Assembly (NCBI RefSeq): GCF_016894345.1
Contig: NZ_CP069798.1
Coordinates: forward strand, 1,137,385-1,201,384
DNA length: 64,000 nucleotides
DNA from: Paralysiella testudinis
GTDB taxonomy: Bacteria; Pseudomonadota; Gammaproteobacteria; Burkholderiales; Neisseriaceae
Reading direction: 5' to 3'
Positions 1-7,047 of the stretch are shown here, piece after piece. Numbering within the stretch: position 1 is the first letter of the stretch; the number at the start of each line of letters is the position of its first letter. A program made the translations under genes and the position numbers. The notes below the pieces were generated by a model. That model saw only the letters and a program-made list of their open reading frames with translations. It was not told where the DNA came from and searched no databases.

Positions 1-447
1 ATTATGGATGTTTGCCAGCCTAGCGGTAAAACACAGCGCATCAATGTGGGTGGCAGTATGGGCGATGCATTCAGTTCGTTTACCCGCACCGCCAGCAACC
101 ATAGCCTTGGGATTGCCCCCAGCGAAACCACGCGCCAGCTTGCCCGCCAAGACGGTATTTTGTCCAAAGCCCTCTACCGTGAGTTTGCAATTCCGGCGGG
201 CAAGCCGGTAAATTTACGTGCTGCTTATGTCGGCCTTACCACCACCTATTCAACGCCTGCCCATATTGTCACCATGCGTGAAGGCAGTTGCCGGTCGGCA
301 AGCGCGTCTTTTGTGCCGCAGGCCGGGCATGATTACGAGGTGGTTTCTTTGCAGCATGGCCGCCAATGCGGTATCAGTGTGTTTGATTTGACGGATGCGG
401 GCCAGCCGGTGGCGGTGGCACTGGAGCCGCTGCAAAAATGCCGCTAA
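1..447 (+). CDS. hypothetical protein, 5' end cut by window edge
   Basis: An open frame runs in from the left edge and stops at 445-447. The first in-frame ATG is at 4, but base 1 is already in frame, so the true start is probably outside the window. About 148 residues are visible. They have no membrane segment and no family I recognise, but four cysteines (near residues 5, 96, 121 and 147) and a soluble beta-rich look suggest an exported protein or lipoprotein that has lost its signal here. The gene ends 26 bp before a DUS and a MITE-like element. Function unknown. Confidence 0.6.
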   Translation: MMDVCQPSGKTQRINVGGSMGDAFSSFTRTASNHSLGIAPSETTRQLARQDGILSKALYREFAIPAGKPVNLRAAYVGLTTTYSTPAHIVTMREGSCRSASASFVPQAGHDYEVVSLQHGRQCGISVFDLTDAGQPVAVALEPLQKCR

Positions 448-472
448 CCGGCTATGGCCGTTTCAGGCAGCC

Positions 473-636
473 TAAGAGCCTGTTCACAATCTTTTATTGT
501 GCTGTTTTCAGTACATAAACAGGCGCATGCTGCGTTAAAAATGCGCGTCAAAGCTGGCTTTGGCTGTGCTTTTTGCCTTGCCTGCACCCGTTTCTGCACT
601 AAAATCCGCTACAAAAAAATCGTGAACAGGCTCTTA
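473..636. mobile_element. MITE-like element, copy 1 (164 bp)
   Basis: The element has a perfect 15-bp terminal inverted repeat: TAAGAGCCTGTTCAC at 473-487 and its complement at 622-636. Between them is about 134 bp with no credible gene. A diverged relative lies at 29874-30040 with similar termini (CTGTTCAC core) and matching internal text (a TGCGTTRAAAATGCGCG block, TGCTGTGCTTTT, then CAAAATCC or TAAAATCC before the right end). Size, termini and repetition fit a non-autonomous miniature element. I do not recognise a named family. Confidence 0.7.
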
Positions 637-673
637 AATCCTGTTTTGCATTATTTTGAAATCTTTAAAAACC

Positions 674-958
674 ATGAACCAACTTAAAATCCCCTTTTGG
701 CTCAAGCCCGAAACCCACCGCAATAGTGCCGCAGCAGTGGCGGCGGTGGGCAGTGTGTTGTTGCTGTTGAATTGGCCAGCGCAGAATGTGGCTGCCTTTA
801 TCGGCATTATCGTGCTGTTTATGGGCGCGTTTGTGGCCATGGCGGGGGTGATGGCGGCGCTTAAACACCATCGCATCGGGCTGGTGGTGCAGTGTTTGCT
901 GTTGATGATGTGGTCGGTATTGTTGCCGCTGGTGTTGCTGTCGCGGGCGGTGGTTTAG
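674..958 (+). CDS. small inner-membrane protein, unknown function
   Basis: This encodes 94 residues, counting from ATG 674; an upstream in-frame start at 656 is less likely. After about 20 polar residues there are three hydrophobic stretches (roughly residues 17-37, 40-62 and 70-92), so it is probably a three-helix inner-membrane protein with little soluble mass. It is followed 34 bp later by the LprI-like lipoprotein gene in the same direction and may be cotranscribed. No family recognised. Confidence 0.6.
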   Translation: MNQLKIPFWLKPETHRNSAAAVAAVGSVLLLLNWPAQNVAAFIGIIVLFMGAFVAMAGVMAALKHHRIGLVVQCLLLMMWSVLLPLVLLSRAVV

Positions 959-992
959 GCGTTATGGATTTGGCCAACGGAGGGTGTAAATC

Positions 993-1931
993 ATGAAAAA
1001 GCTTGTTATGGCGGTATGGTGTATGGCGGTGCTGTTGGCCGGGTGCGGTGATAAAACCGGCCAGGCAACGCCCGCTGCGGTGACTTGCGGTGATGAGCAG
1101 GCGCAGGCGGGGGTGCGCGATGCGTTTTTGCACGAGCTGAAAAATCAGGCAGCCTTGGGCTTGGATGAGGCTGATTTGAACAAGGTAACCGCTGCGGCCG
1201 CCACATTGCAATTGAGCCTGTTTGATGTGCGCACCGACAGCAGCGACCCCACGCATCAAAAAGCGGCCTGCAAAGCCATGCTCAAAATCACCCTGCCGCC
1301 GGCGATGCAGCAGCAGTTTGCCGATGTGGGGCAGGCAATGCCGGATTTGGCGTCGACATTCGGCCATGAAGGCAGCAGCGTAGAAGTGCTGGCCGGCAAC
1401 ACCATCCAAGCACCGGTGGCCTATGCCGTCCAACGCACCGACGACGGCCAGTCGCTTTATATCGAGGCCGAGCTGTATGGATTGGGATCGGAATTTGCGG
1501 TGTTGCTCACGCCGCTGAGCGATACCTCCGCGCAAGCGGCGGCTGCAGCGCATCCGGACGGCATGAGTATAGAACAACTGCAACAGTTGCGCCGCGAAGC
1601 CGAAAGCCGGGAAATCGAAAACCGCATTGCCCATGCCAAGCTGAACACCTTGTGGCAAGATTTGCCCGCTGATGTGCGCACGGATCTGCGTGCCGAGCAG
1701 CAAGCTTGGCTGGCCGACATCCGCCAGCAATGCATGGCCGAAGCCGAAGCCGAAAGACAGGAGAGCGAAGTGGATTATGTCGATCAAGGTCAGCGGATAT
1801 TGGCCTGCAACACCCGCAAAGTGGAGCACCGTTATCAAATTTTACAGCCTTACCATATTCGCACGCCGGAATACGAAGCCAAGGAAGAGGCCGCAGTGAA
1901 CAGCGCCGACCCGCGCCCTGAGGTGTATTAA
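993..1931 (+). CDS. LprI-like (DUF1311) lipoprotein
   Basis: This 312-residue protein begins with a lipoprotein signal peptide and a clear lipobox (LLAGC, cysteine at residue 18), so it should be anchored in the envelope. The C-terminal third (about residues 200-285) has the spacing of the LprI/DUF1311 family: an alpha-helical segment with a Trp-Leu motif, a DIRQQC stretch and a later LACNTRKVEHR segment. In that family the two cysteines are expected to pair. Family members include inhibitors of lysozyme. The middle region (30-190) is unassigned. An AACGGAGG ribosome-binding site at 977-984 supports the start. Confidence 0.7.
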   Translation: MKKLVMAVWCMAVLLAGCGDKTGQATPAAVTCGDEQAQAGVRDAFLHELKNQAALGLDEADLNKVTAAAATLQLSLFDVRTDSSDPTHQKAACKAMLKITLPPAMQQQFADVGQAMPDLASTFGHEGSSVEVLAGNTIQAPVAYAVQRTDDGQSLYIEAELYGLGSEFAVLLTPLSDTSAQAAAAAHPDGMSIEQLQQLRREAESREIENRIAHAKLNTLWQDLPADVRTDLRAEQQAWLADIRQQCMAEAEAERQESEVDYVDQGQRILACNTRKVEHRYQILQPYHIRTPEYEAKEEAAVNSADPRPEVY

Positions 1932-1960
1932 CCGCACTGCGCCGATTGGATAGAAAACAC

Positions 1961-3055
1961 ATGAACATCCATATTTTAGGCGGCGGTTTACTGGGGCGTT
2001 TAAGTGCGCTGGCGCTGGCCAAGCAAGGCTTTCAGGTAGCCTTGCATGACAGCGGCGGGCGCGAGGGCGCGCAATCGGCGGCCTATGTGGCGGCGGCCAT
2101 GCTGGCGCCGATGGCCGAAGCGGTAGACGCCACCGCGCTGGTGTTGGCTTTGGGGCGGCAAAGCCTGCCTTTGTGGCACGACATCGTACGCACGCTACCT
2201 GAACCGGTGTTTTTACAGCAAAACGGCAGCCTGATGGTGTGGCATGGCCAAGATGCGGCGTTGGCGCAGCAGTTTGAACGGCACTTGCAGCGCGCCCATG
2301 CAGGGCAATCCGTATGGCAACGCTGGCAGGCGGCGGATATTGCCGCGCAAGAGCCGCAGTTGGGCGGGCGTTTTCAGGCAGCCTTTTATCTGCCCGGTGA
2401 AGGCCAGCTCGACAACCGCCAAACCTTGCTGGCTTTGGCCGCTGCCTTGGATCAGCACGGTGTGGCCTGCCATTGGCACAGCCGTGCCGATGCCGCCAGC
2501 TTGCAGCAGGCAAACGGCTGGCTGCTCGATTGCCGTGGTTTTGGTGCCAAAACAAGCTGGAATGCCGCCGCCGGCAGTCGTTTGCGCGGCGTGCGCGGCG
2601 AGGTGGCCAGAGTATGGGCGCCGGAAGTGGCGCTCACCCGCCCGGTGCGGCTGCTGCATCCGCGCTATCCGCTCTATATTGCGCCCAAACCCAATCATGT
2701 ATTTGTGATTGGCGCCACCCAGATTGAAAGCGAAGACGACAGCCCGCTGTCGGTGCGCGGCGGTTTGGAGTTGTTTTCGGCGCTGTATGCCGTGCATCCG
2801 GCCTTTGGCGAAGCACGGCTGCTGGAAACCGCCAGCGGCCTGCGCCCCACCTTAAACCACGACAACCCGGAAATCCGCTATTGCCCGCACCGCCGCACCG
2901 TGGCCGCCAACGGCCTGTTTCGGCACGGTTTTATGATTGGCCCGGCGGTGGCCGATGCTTTGGCGCGTTTGCTGTGTTTATTGCGAGAGCAACAAAGCCC
3001 GCCGCCGCAAGATACGGTGAACGGCTTGGCTTGGCAGCAGTGGCCGGTTGCATGA
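1961..3055 (+). CDS. thiO: glycine oxidase ThiO (FAD-dependent)
   Basis: This 364-residue DAO-family flavoprotein opens with the dinucleotide-binding fingerprint ILGGGLLGRLSALALAKQG and ends with the usual substrate-domain text (SGLRPTLNHDNPEI, then HGFMIGPAVADALARLL). ThiO oxidises glycine to the imine used to build the thiazole ring of thiamine. The ATG at 1961 is chosen over an in-frame ATG at 1946 because it begins directly with the Rossmann strand. thiS and thiG follow on the same strand, which supports the thiamine role over other D-amino-acid oxidases. Confidence 0.88.
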   Translation: MNIHILGGGLLGRLSALALAKQGFQVALHDSGGREGAQSAAYVAAAMLAPMAEAVDATALVLALGRQSLPLWHDIVRTLPEPVFLQQNGSLMVWHGQDAALAQQFERHLQRAHAGQSVWQRWQAADIAAQEPQLGGRFQAAFYLPGEGQLDNRQTLLALAAALDQHGVACHWHSRADAASLQQANGWLLDCRGFGAKTSWNAAAGSRLRGVRGEVARVWAPEVALTRPVRLLHPRYPLYIAPKPNHVFVIGATQIESEDDSPLSVRGGLELFSALYAVHPAFGEARLLETASGLRPTLNHDNPEIRYCPHRRTVAANGLFRHGFMIGPAVADALARLLCLLREQQSPPPQDTVNGLAWQQWPVA

Positions 3056-3117
3056 GTGATTGAAGCTACGCATTCCTAAAAAGCGCAGCCATTTCCCCAC
3101 TATTTTTCAGGCTACCT

Positions 3118-3440
3118 GAAACGTACAATCCGTGCAGCCATCCCCTTGGCGCAGCCGAATCGAAGCGGATTTTAGCGGGAGAAGGGTGCGCTATGTTTGA
3201 GCGCAGCGAGTTCGCACCCACCGCTAAAATTCGTGTAGATGAGGGAAGTTTGGCGCAGCCAAACCTGCAACCGGGGTCGCCTTTTTTTGCTTACTTTTTT
3301 TGGCGAAGCAACAAAAGTAAGTGGCCGCGCGGCCATAAAGCGCAAAGTAAAACGATAAGGAAACGCATAAAAAGCACAGCCGGTTTTTAAATAAGTCACT
3401 TCACTATGATCTGCCAATGGATTGCCGAATCCGGTTCGGC
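3118..3440. repeat. ~320-bp intergenic repeat, copy 1
   Basis: The gap between thiO and thiS (3056-3522) holds no credible gene but carries a long repeat also present at 57990-58325. Shared landmarks in the same order are CCGTGCAGCC, CTTGGCGCAGCCGAA, the palindrome GTTTGGCGCAGCCAAAC (3248-3264), AACCTGCAACCGGGGTC, an inverted repeat around TTACTTT, the 12-bp palindrome GGCCGCGCGGCC (3323-3334), AGTAAAACGATAAG and AACGCATAAAAA. It ends near a GGATTGCC...GGCAAT segment. Short frames through it (for example 3193-3390) are repeat translations, not genes. Confidence 0.75.
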
Positions 3441-3522
3441 AATGACGGCCTTACATTTCAGGCAGCCTGAATAAACAACTTCTAAAATAATTGTATTTTC
3501 ATATCGGTAAACAAGGTAAAAA

Positions 3523-3717
3523 ATGAACATCATCATCAACGGCGAAGCCGTCGATTTTAACGGCCATACCGTAGCCGATTTGCTGGCGTTCAGGCAGCCT
3601 GAACGCCCGTTTGCGGTGGCGCTAAACCAGCAATTTGTGCCCAAACAGGATTACGCCGCCACCGTATTGCAAGCAGGCGATGCGGTGGAAATCGTGCGCC
3701 CGGTGGCGGGTGGATAA
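3523..3717 (+). CDS. thiS: sulfur carrier protein ThiS
   Basis: This 64-residue ubiquitin-fold protein ends in Gly-Gly, the residue pair adenylated by ThiF and converted to a thiocarboxylate that donates sulfur to the thiazole made by ThiG. The opening (MNIIINGEAVDFNG) and the end (GDAVEIVRPVAGG) are typical. An uptake-sequence copy at 3589-3600 lies inside the gene and is read in frame as part of FRQPE, in the variable loop after helix 1. It sits between thiO and, beyond a GST gene, thiG. Confidence 0.92.
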   Translation: MNIIINGEAVDFNGHTVADLLAFRQPERPFAVALNQQFVPKQDYAATVLQAGDAVEIVRPVAGG

Positions 3718-3806
3718 TAAAATGAGGTTGCCGGTTTCAGGCAGCCTATAATCCGATAATGAGTAGCGTCTATTGCCCCTGATTTATCCCGAAAGGAAGC
3801 CATCCC

Positions 3807-4427
3807 ATGTACCAATTACACATTGCCGAAAAGCATATTTCCTCTTGGTCTTTGCGCGCGTGGCTGCTGTTGCGCACGCTGGCGATTCCGTTTGCCGAAA
3901 CCCTGCACCGCTACCAGCCCGATGATTTGGCGGCGCAGCGGCGGGCGTGGCAGGCGTTTTCGCCCACGTCCAAAGTGCCGGTGCTGGTGGACGGCGACAC
4001 CGTGGTGTGGGACAGCTTGGCGATTGCCGAATACGTGGCTGAGGCGCACCCGCAGGTGTGGCCGCAAGATAAGCAGGCACGCGCCTGGGCACGCAGCGCG
4101 GCGGCAGAAATGCATTCGGGCTTTGGCGTATTGCGCAGCCAATGCGGTTTCCGTTTGGACGAAGTGGCCGCACCCGCCATCAGCGCCGACTTGGCTGCCG
4201 AGCTGGCCCGCATCAATCAGCTGTGGAACGAAGGCTTGCAGCGCTTTGGCGGGCCGTTTTTGGCCGGTGCCGATTTTAGCGCGGTGGATGCGTTTTACGC
4301 TCCGGTGGCCATGCGCTTGCAGTGCTACCAGCTGAACGGCTGCCTGAATGGCGCTGCTGCCGACTATGCGCAAAGGCTATTGAACTTGCCCGCGATGCGG
4401 CAATGGTGTGAAGAAGCGGCGATTTAA
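3807..4427 (+). CDS. glutathione S-transferase family protein
   Basis: This 206-residue protein has an N-terminal thioredoxin-like GST domain (about residues 1-78; SSWSLRAWLLL helix, then KVPVLVDGDTVVWDSLAIAEY with the cis-Pro and glutathione-contacting D-S pair) followed by an all-helical C-terminal domain (85-200). It probably conjugates or reduces electrophiles with glutathione in the cytosol. An AAAGGAAG ribosome-binding site precedes the ATG. It sits between thiS and thiG but has no known thiamine role; its 3' end is close to a DUS and a Correia-like element. Confidence 0.82.
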   Translation: MYQLHIAEKHISSWSLRAWLLLRTLAIPFAETLHRYQPDDLAAQRRAWQAFSPTSKVPVLVDGDTVVWDSLAIAEYVAEAHPQVWPQDKQARAWARSAAAEMHSGFGVLRSQCGFRLDEVAAPAISADLAAELARINQLWNEGLQRFGGPFLAGADFSAVDAFYAPVAMRLQCYQLNGCLNGAAADYAQRLLNLPAMRQWCEEAAI

Positions 4428-4451
4428 GTTTTTGCCGTTTCAGGCAGCCTA

Positions 4452-4555
4452 ATACCAATTCTACAAAATAATATAACAAGGCGGCGAGCCGAAGACAGTA
4501 CAAGTAGTACGGCAAGGCGAGCCAACGCAGTTAGGTTATTTTGTAGAATTGGTAT
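4452..4555. mobile_element. Correia-like element (short form), copy A
   Basis: This 104-bp element has a perfect 20-bp terminal inverted repeat (ATACCAATTCTACAAAATAA at 4452-4471, complement at 4536-4555). Its internal core has ACAAGGCGGCGAGCC, GACAGTACAAGTAGTACGG, then AAGGCGAGCCAACGC, matching the known core of Neisseria Correia repeat enclosed elements in the internally deleted ~105-bp form. The terminal repeat differs from the classic TATAGTGGATTAA. Its right end forms a -10 sequence for thiG. Confidence 0.85.
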
Positions 4556-4558
4556 AAT
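4550..4558 (+). promoter_or_regulatory. extended -10 promoter for thiG formed at Correia-like element edge
   Basis: The element's right terminus (TTGGTAT) joined to the flanking AAT reads TGGTATAAT, a consensus extended -10 (TGn plus TATAAT). It is 24 bp upstream of the thiG ATG, giving a leader of about 17 nt that contains an AAAAGGAAA ribosome-binding site. No good -35 is visible, which is acceptable for an extended -10 promoter. Inferred from sequence only. Confidence 0.5.
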
Positions 4559-4581
4559 TTAAGGCCAAAAAAAGGAAACCC

Positions 4582-5379
4582 ATGAACAAACCCCTGTGTT
4601 TATACGGGCACGAATTTTCCAGCCGCTTGCTGTTGGGCACCGCGGCCTATCCTTCGTTAGATGTTTTGCAGCAGGCGGTGGCGGCGGCGCAACCGGCCAT
4701 GCTCACGGTGTCGCTGCGCCGCCAAGGGGCGGTGGATTCGGCGCACGGGCAGGGCGTGTGGGCGCTGTTGCAGGGGCTGGGTTTGCCGATTTTGCCCAAT
4801 ACCGCCGGCTGTTTGAGCGTGCAAGAAGCGATTACCACCGCACAAATGGCGCGCGAAGTGTTTGAATGTGATTGGATTAAGCTGGAGCTGATTGGCGACG
4901 ACGACACCTTGCAGCCGGATGTATTCCAATTGGTAGAAGCCGCCGATGTGCTGATTAAAGACGGCTTTAAGGTATTGCCGTATTGCACCGAAGATTTGAT
5001 TGCCTGCCGCCGCCTGCTTGATGTGGGCTGCACTGCGTTGATGCCGTGGGCGGCGCCGATTGGCACCGGCCTGGGCGTGGTACACGAATACGCTTTGCGC
5101 GTGTTGCGCGAAAGGCTGCCTAAAACCCCGCTGATTATCGACGCCGGCTTGGGCTTGCCTTCGCAAGCGGCGCAGGTGATGGAGTGGGGCTTTGACGCGG
5201 TGCTGCTCAACACCGCCGTGTCGCGCAGCGGCAACCCGGTGGCGATGGCACAGGCATTTGCGCAGGCCGTGGTTGCCGGGCGTTTGGCTTATGGCGCCCA
5301 GCCGATGCCGCCGCGCCGCGCCGCCCAAGCCAGCACGCCCACGGTGGGGCAGCCGTTTTGGCACAGCGCGGAGTATTGA
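4582..5379 (+). CDS. thiG: thiazole synthase ThiG
   Basis: This 265-residue TIM-barrel enzyme condenses 1-deoxy-D-xylulose 5-phosphate, dehydroglycine (from ThiO) and ThiS thiocarboxylate into the thiazole phosphate of thiamine. Recognisable features are [13 protein letters not shown] at the start, the Schiff-base lysine in [12 protein letters not shown], the phosphate-binding PIGTGLGVV and the loop [17 protein letters not shown]. Length is normal. An AAAGGAAACCC ribosome-binding region precedes the ATG. A stem-loop terminator follows. Confidence 0.93.
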   Translation: MNKPLCLYGHEFSSRLLLGTAAYPSLDVLQQAVAAAQPAMLTVSLRRQGAVDSAHGQGVWALLQGLGLPILPNTAGCLSVQEAITTAQMAREVFECDWIKLELIGDDDTLQPDVFQLVEAADVLIKDGFKVLPYCTEDLIACRRLLDVGCTALMPWAAPIGTGLGVVHEYALRVLRERLPKTPLIIDAGLGLPSQAAQVMEWGFDAVLLNTAVSRSGNPVAMAQAFAQAVVAGRLAYGAQPMPPRRAAQASTPTVGQPFWHSAEY

Positions 5380-5394
5380 CACCAAAGCGGATAA

Positions 5395-5424
5395 GGCGGC
5401 TGTGTTAAAATGCCGCCTTTGTTG
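5395..5424 (+). terminator. stem-loop after thiG
   Basis: AAGGCGGC and GCCGCCTT pair across an 11-nt loop (TGTGTTAAAAT) and are followed by TGTTG. It lies 15 bp past the thiG stop and is probably a moderate intrinsic terminator. The loop's TTAAAAT could also act as a -10 for the downstream antiporter. Confidence 0.5.
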
Positions 5425-5446
5425 ATGATAAGCAAACGGATGATGT

Positions 5447-6835
5447 ATGCAGGGTTTGGTGCCATTGCTGGTGTTGAAAAAGGGTGAGGCGGCGCTGTTG
5501 GCGGCGCTGTCGGTGTTGCTGATGGGCAGCGCGATTATTTATTTTGAATGGGTGCCGCAGCTGGCTTTGTTGGCGGCTCTGGTGTTGCTGCTGCTGGTGG
5601 GTTTGGCCAAAAAAGTGGCGTTTGCCGATATGCAGCAGCGCATGGCCGCTGCTGTGGCCGCGGCGATGGGGGCGGTGTATCTGTTTTTCTTTATTGGGCT
5701 GTTGGTGAGTGCGCTGATGATGAGCGGCGCCATCCCCACGCTGATGTATTACGGCTTTGAATTGCTGTCGCCGCACTATTTTTATGTGTCGGCCTTTGTG
5801 CTCACCGCGCTGGTGGGCATCGCCGTTGGCAGTAGCCTCACCACTTGCGCCACTTTGGGCGTGGCGTTTATGGGCATGGGCGATGCCTTTGGTGCGCAAA
5901 TGGCGCTCACCGCCGGGGCAGTGGTGTCGGGCGCGTTTTTCGGCGACAAAATGTCGCCCTTGTCGGACACCACCGGCATTGCCGCCTCGATTGTGGGGGT
6001 GGACTTGTTTGACCACATCCGCAATATGGCCTACACCACTGTGCCGGCCTTTGTGCTTACCGTGCTGTTGCTGTGGTGGTTTTCAGGCAGCCTGAACCAT
6101 GCCGATTTAAGCCGCGCCGCGGCGTTTCAGCAGCAATTGCAAGCCACCGGTTTGGTGCATGTTTATGCTTTATTGCCGCTGGCGGTATTGGTGGGTTTGG
6201 CGCTGCGCCGGGTCAACGCCATTTTGGCGATTTTGGCCACGGTGGCGGTGGCGCTGGGGTTAACTTATGTGCACAGCAGCCCGAGTTTGGCGCAGCTGGG
6301 GGCGTATTTTTTCAGCGGTTTTAAGTTGGAGGGCGATTTTGGCGCGGTTAACAGCCTGATTGGCCGCGGCGGCATCCAGAGCATGTTTTTCACCCAAACC
6401 GTGGTGGTGCTGGCGCTGAGTTTGGGCGGCTTGCTGTTTGCCTTGGGGGTGATTCCAGCCTTGCTCGAAGCCATGCGCCATTTTCTCACCAATACCGCGC
6501 GTGCCACGGTGTCGGTGGCGGCCACCAGCGTGGGCGTGAATGTGCTGATTGGCGAGCAATACCTAAGCCTGTTGCTGGCCGGCGAAACCTTTAAGCCGGT
6601 ATACGACCGCTTGGGGCTGCACCGGCGCAACCTGTCGCGCACATTGGAAGATGCCGGTACGGTGATTAACCCGCTGGTGCCGTGGGGCGTGTGCGGGGTG
6701 TTTATCAGCCACACTTTGGGCGTGCCGGTGCTAAGCTATCTGCCTTATGCGTTTTTCTGCTATTTGAGTTTGGCGCTGACCTTGCTGTTTGGTTTTAGCG
6801 GGCTCACCATCAGCCGCAAGACGGACGCGGATTAG
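5447..6835 (+). CDS. nhaC: NhaC-family Na+/H+ antiporter
   Basis: This 462-residue polytopic inner-membrane protein has about 11-12 hydrophobic helices. The family signature FFGDKMSPLSDTTGIAAS lies in the first half, with another conserved stretch EDAGTVINPLVPWGVCG in the second. NhaC proteins exchange external protons for internal sodium, or in some members couple lactate/malate exchange. Two ATGs, at 5443 and 5447, are close together; only the latter is in frame. A rho-independent terminator follows. Substrate is not determinable from sequence. Confidence 0.85.
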   Translation: MQGLVPLLVLKKGEAALLAALSVLLMGSAIIYFEWVPQLALLAALVLLLLVGLAKKVAFADMQQRMAAAVAAAMGAVYLFFFIGLLVSALMMSGAIPTLMYYGFELLSPHYFYVSAFVLTALVGIAVGSSLTTCATLGVAFMGMGDAFGAQMALTAGAVVSGAFFGDKMSPLSDTTGIAASIVGVDLFDHIRNMAYTTVPAFVLTVLLLWWFSGSLNHADLSRAAAFQQQLQATGLVHVYALLPLAVLVGLALRRVNAILAILATVAVALGLTYVHSSPSLAQLGAYFFSGFKLEGDFGAVNSLIGRGGIQSMFFTQTVVVLALSLGGLLFALGVIPALLEAMRHFLTNTARATVSVAATSVGVNVLIGEQYLSLLLAGETFKPVYDRLGLHRRNLSRTLEDAGTVINPLVPWGVCGVFISHTLGVPVLSYLPYAFFCYLSLALTLLFGFSGLTISRKTDAD

Positions 6836-6856
6836 TTTTCGCCGCTGCCTGAAGCC

Positions 6857-6893
6857 ACAAAGCCGCCTGTCGTCGTGCAGGCGGCTTTGTTGT
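6857..6893 (+). terminator. rho-independent terminator after nhaC
   Basis: AAAGCCGCCTG and CAGGCGGCTTT form an 11-bp stem around TCGTCGTG, followed by GTTGT. It lies about 22 bp after the antiporter stop codon and has near-symmetrical A/T flanks. Confidence 0.75.
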
Positions 6894-6905
6894 ATTTGAA
6901 ATGGC

Positions 6906-7013
6906 TATAGTGAAATGCATAACAAAGTGCTACGGCGTTGCTGTGCCTTGTCGTACTACCTGTACTGTCTGCGGCTTCGCGCCTTGTATCACTTTATTCT
7001 TCATTCCACTATA
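6906..7013. mobile_element. Correia-like element, copy B (classic TATAGTG termini, inverted)
   Basis: This 108-bp element has TATAGTG at the left and CACTATA at the right, close to the classic Correia terminus TATAGTGGATTAA. The core is in the opposite orientation to the other copies: GGCGTTGCTGTGCCTTG, GTACTACCTGTACTGTCTGCGGCTTCGCGCCTTGT. It lies just upstream of the CNNM/HlyC gene. Frames running through it into that gene (from 6901) are an artefact of the element. Confidence 0.8.
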
Positions 7014-7017
7014 TAAT
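7012..7017 (+). promoter_or_regulatory. -10 (TATAAT) at Correia element junction, upstream of CNNM gene
   Basis: The element's right end (CACTATA) continues into TAATTG, creating a perfect TATAAT 31 bp upstream of the ATG at 7048. The expected start site is near 7024. A matching -35 is not clear at 16-18 bp spacing. Correia elements are known to bring promoters in pathogenic Neisseria. Confidence 0.4.
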
Positions 7018-7047
7018 TGCCAAGTTAGCCATTACTTATTATTAAAT

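Noticed and set aside
454..687. 77-codon open frame
   Set aside because: It runs through the MITE-like element and into the next gap; its codons follow the element, not a protein.
861..1838. 325-codon minus-strand frame
   Set aside because: Antisense to the LprI-like lipoprotein gene, which has a lipobox and ribosome-binding site; the frame has no recognisable domain.
3172..3417. Short open frames on both strands between thiO and thiS
   Set aside because: They translate the ~320-bp repeat, lack ribosome-binding sites and have no match to a protein family.
6901..7047. N-terminal extension of the CNNM protein
   Set aside because: The extra 49 codons are Correia-element sequence; the conserved membrane domain begins at ATG 7048.
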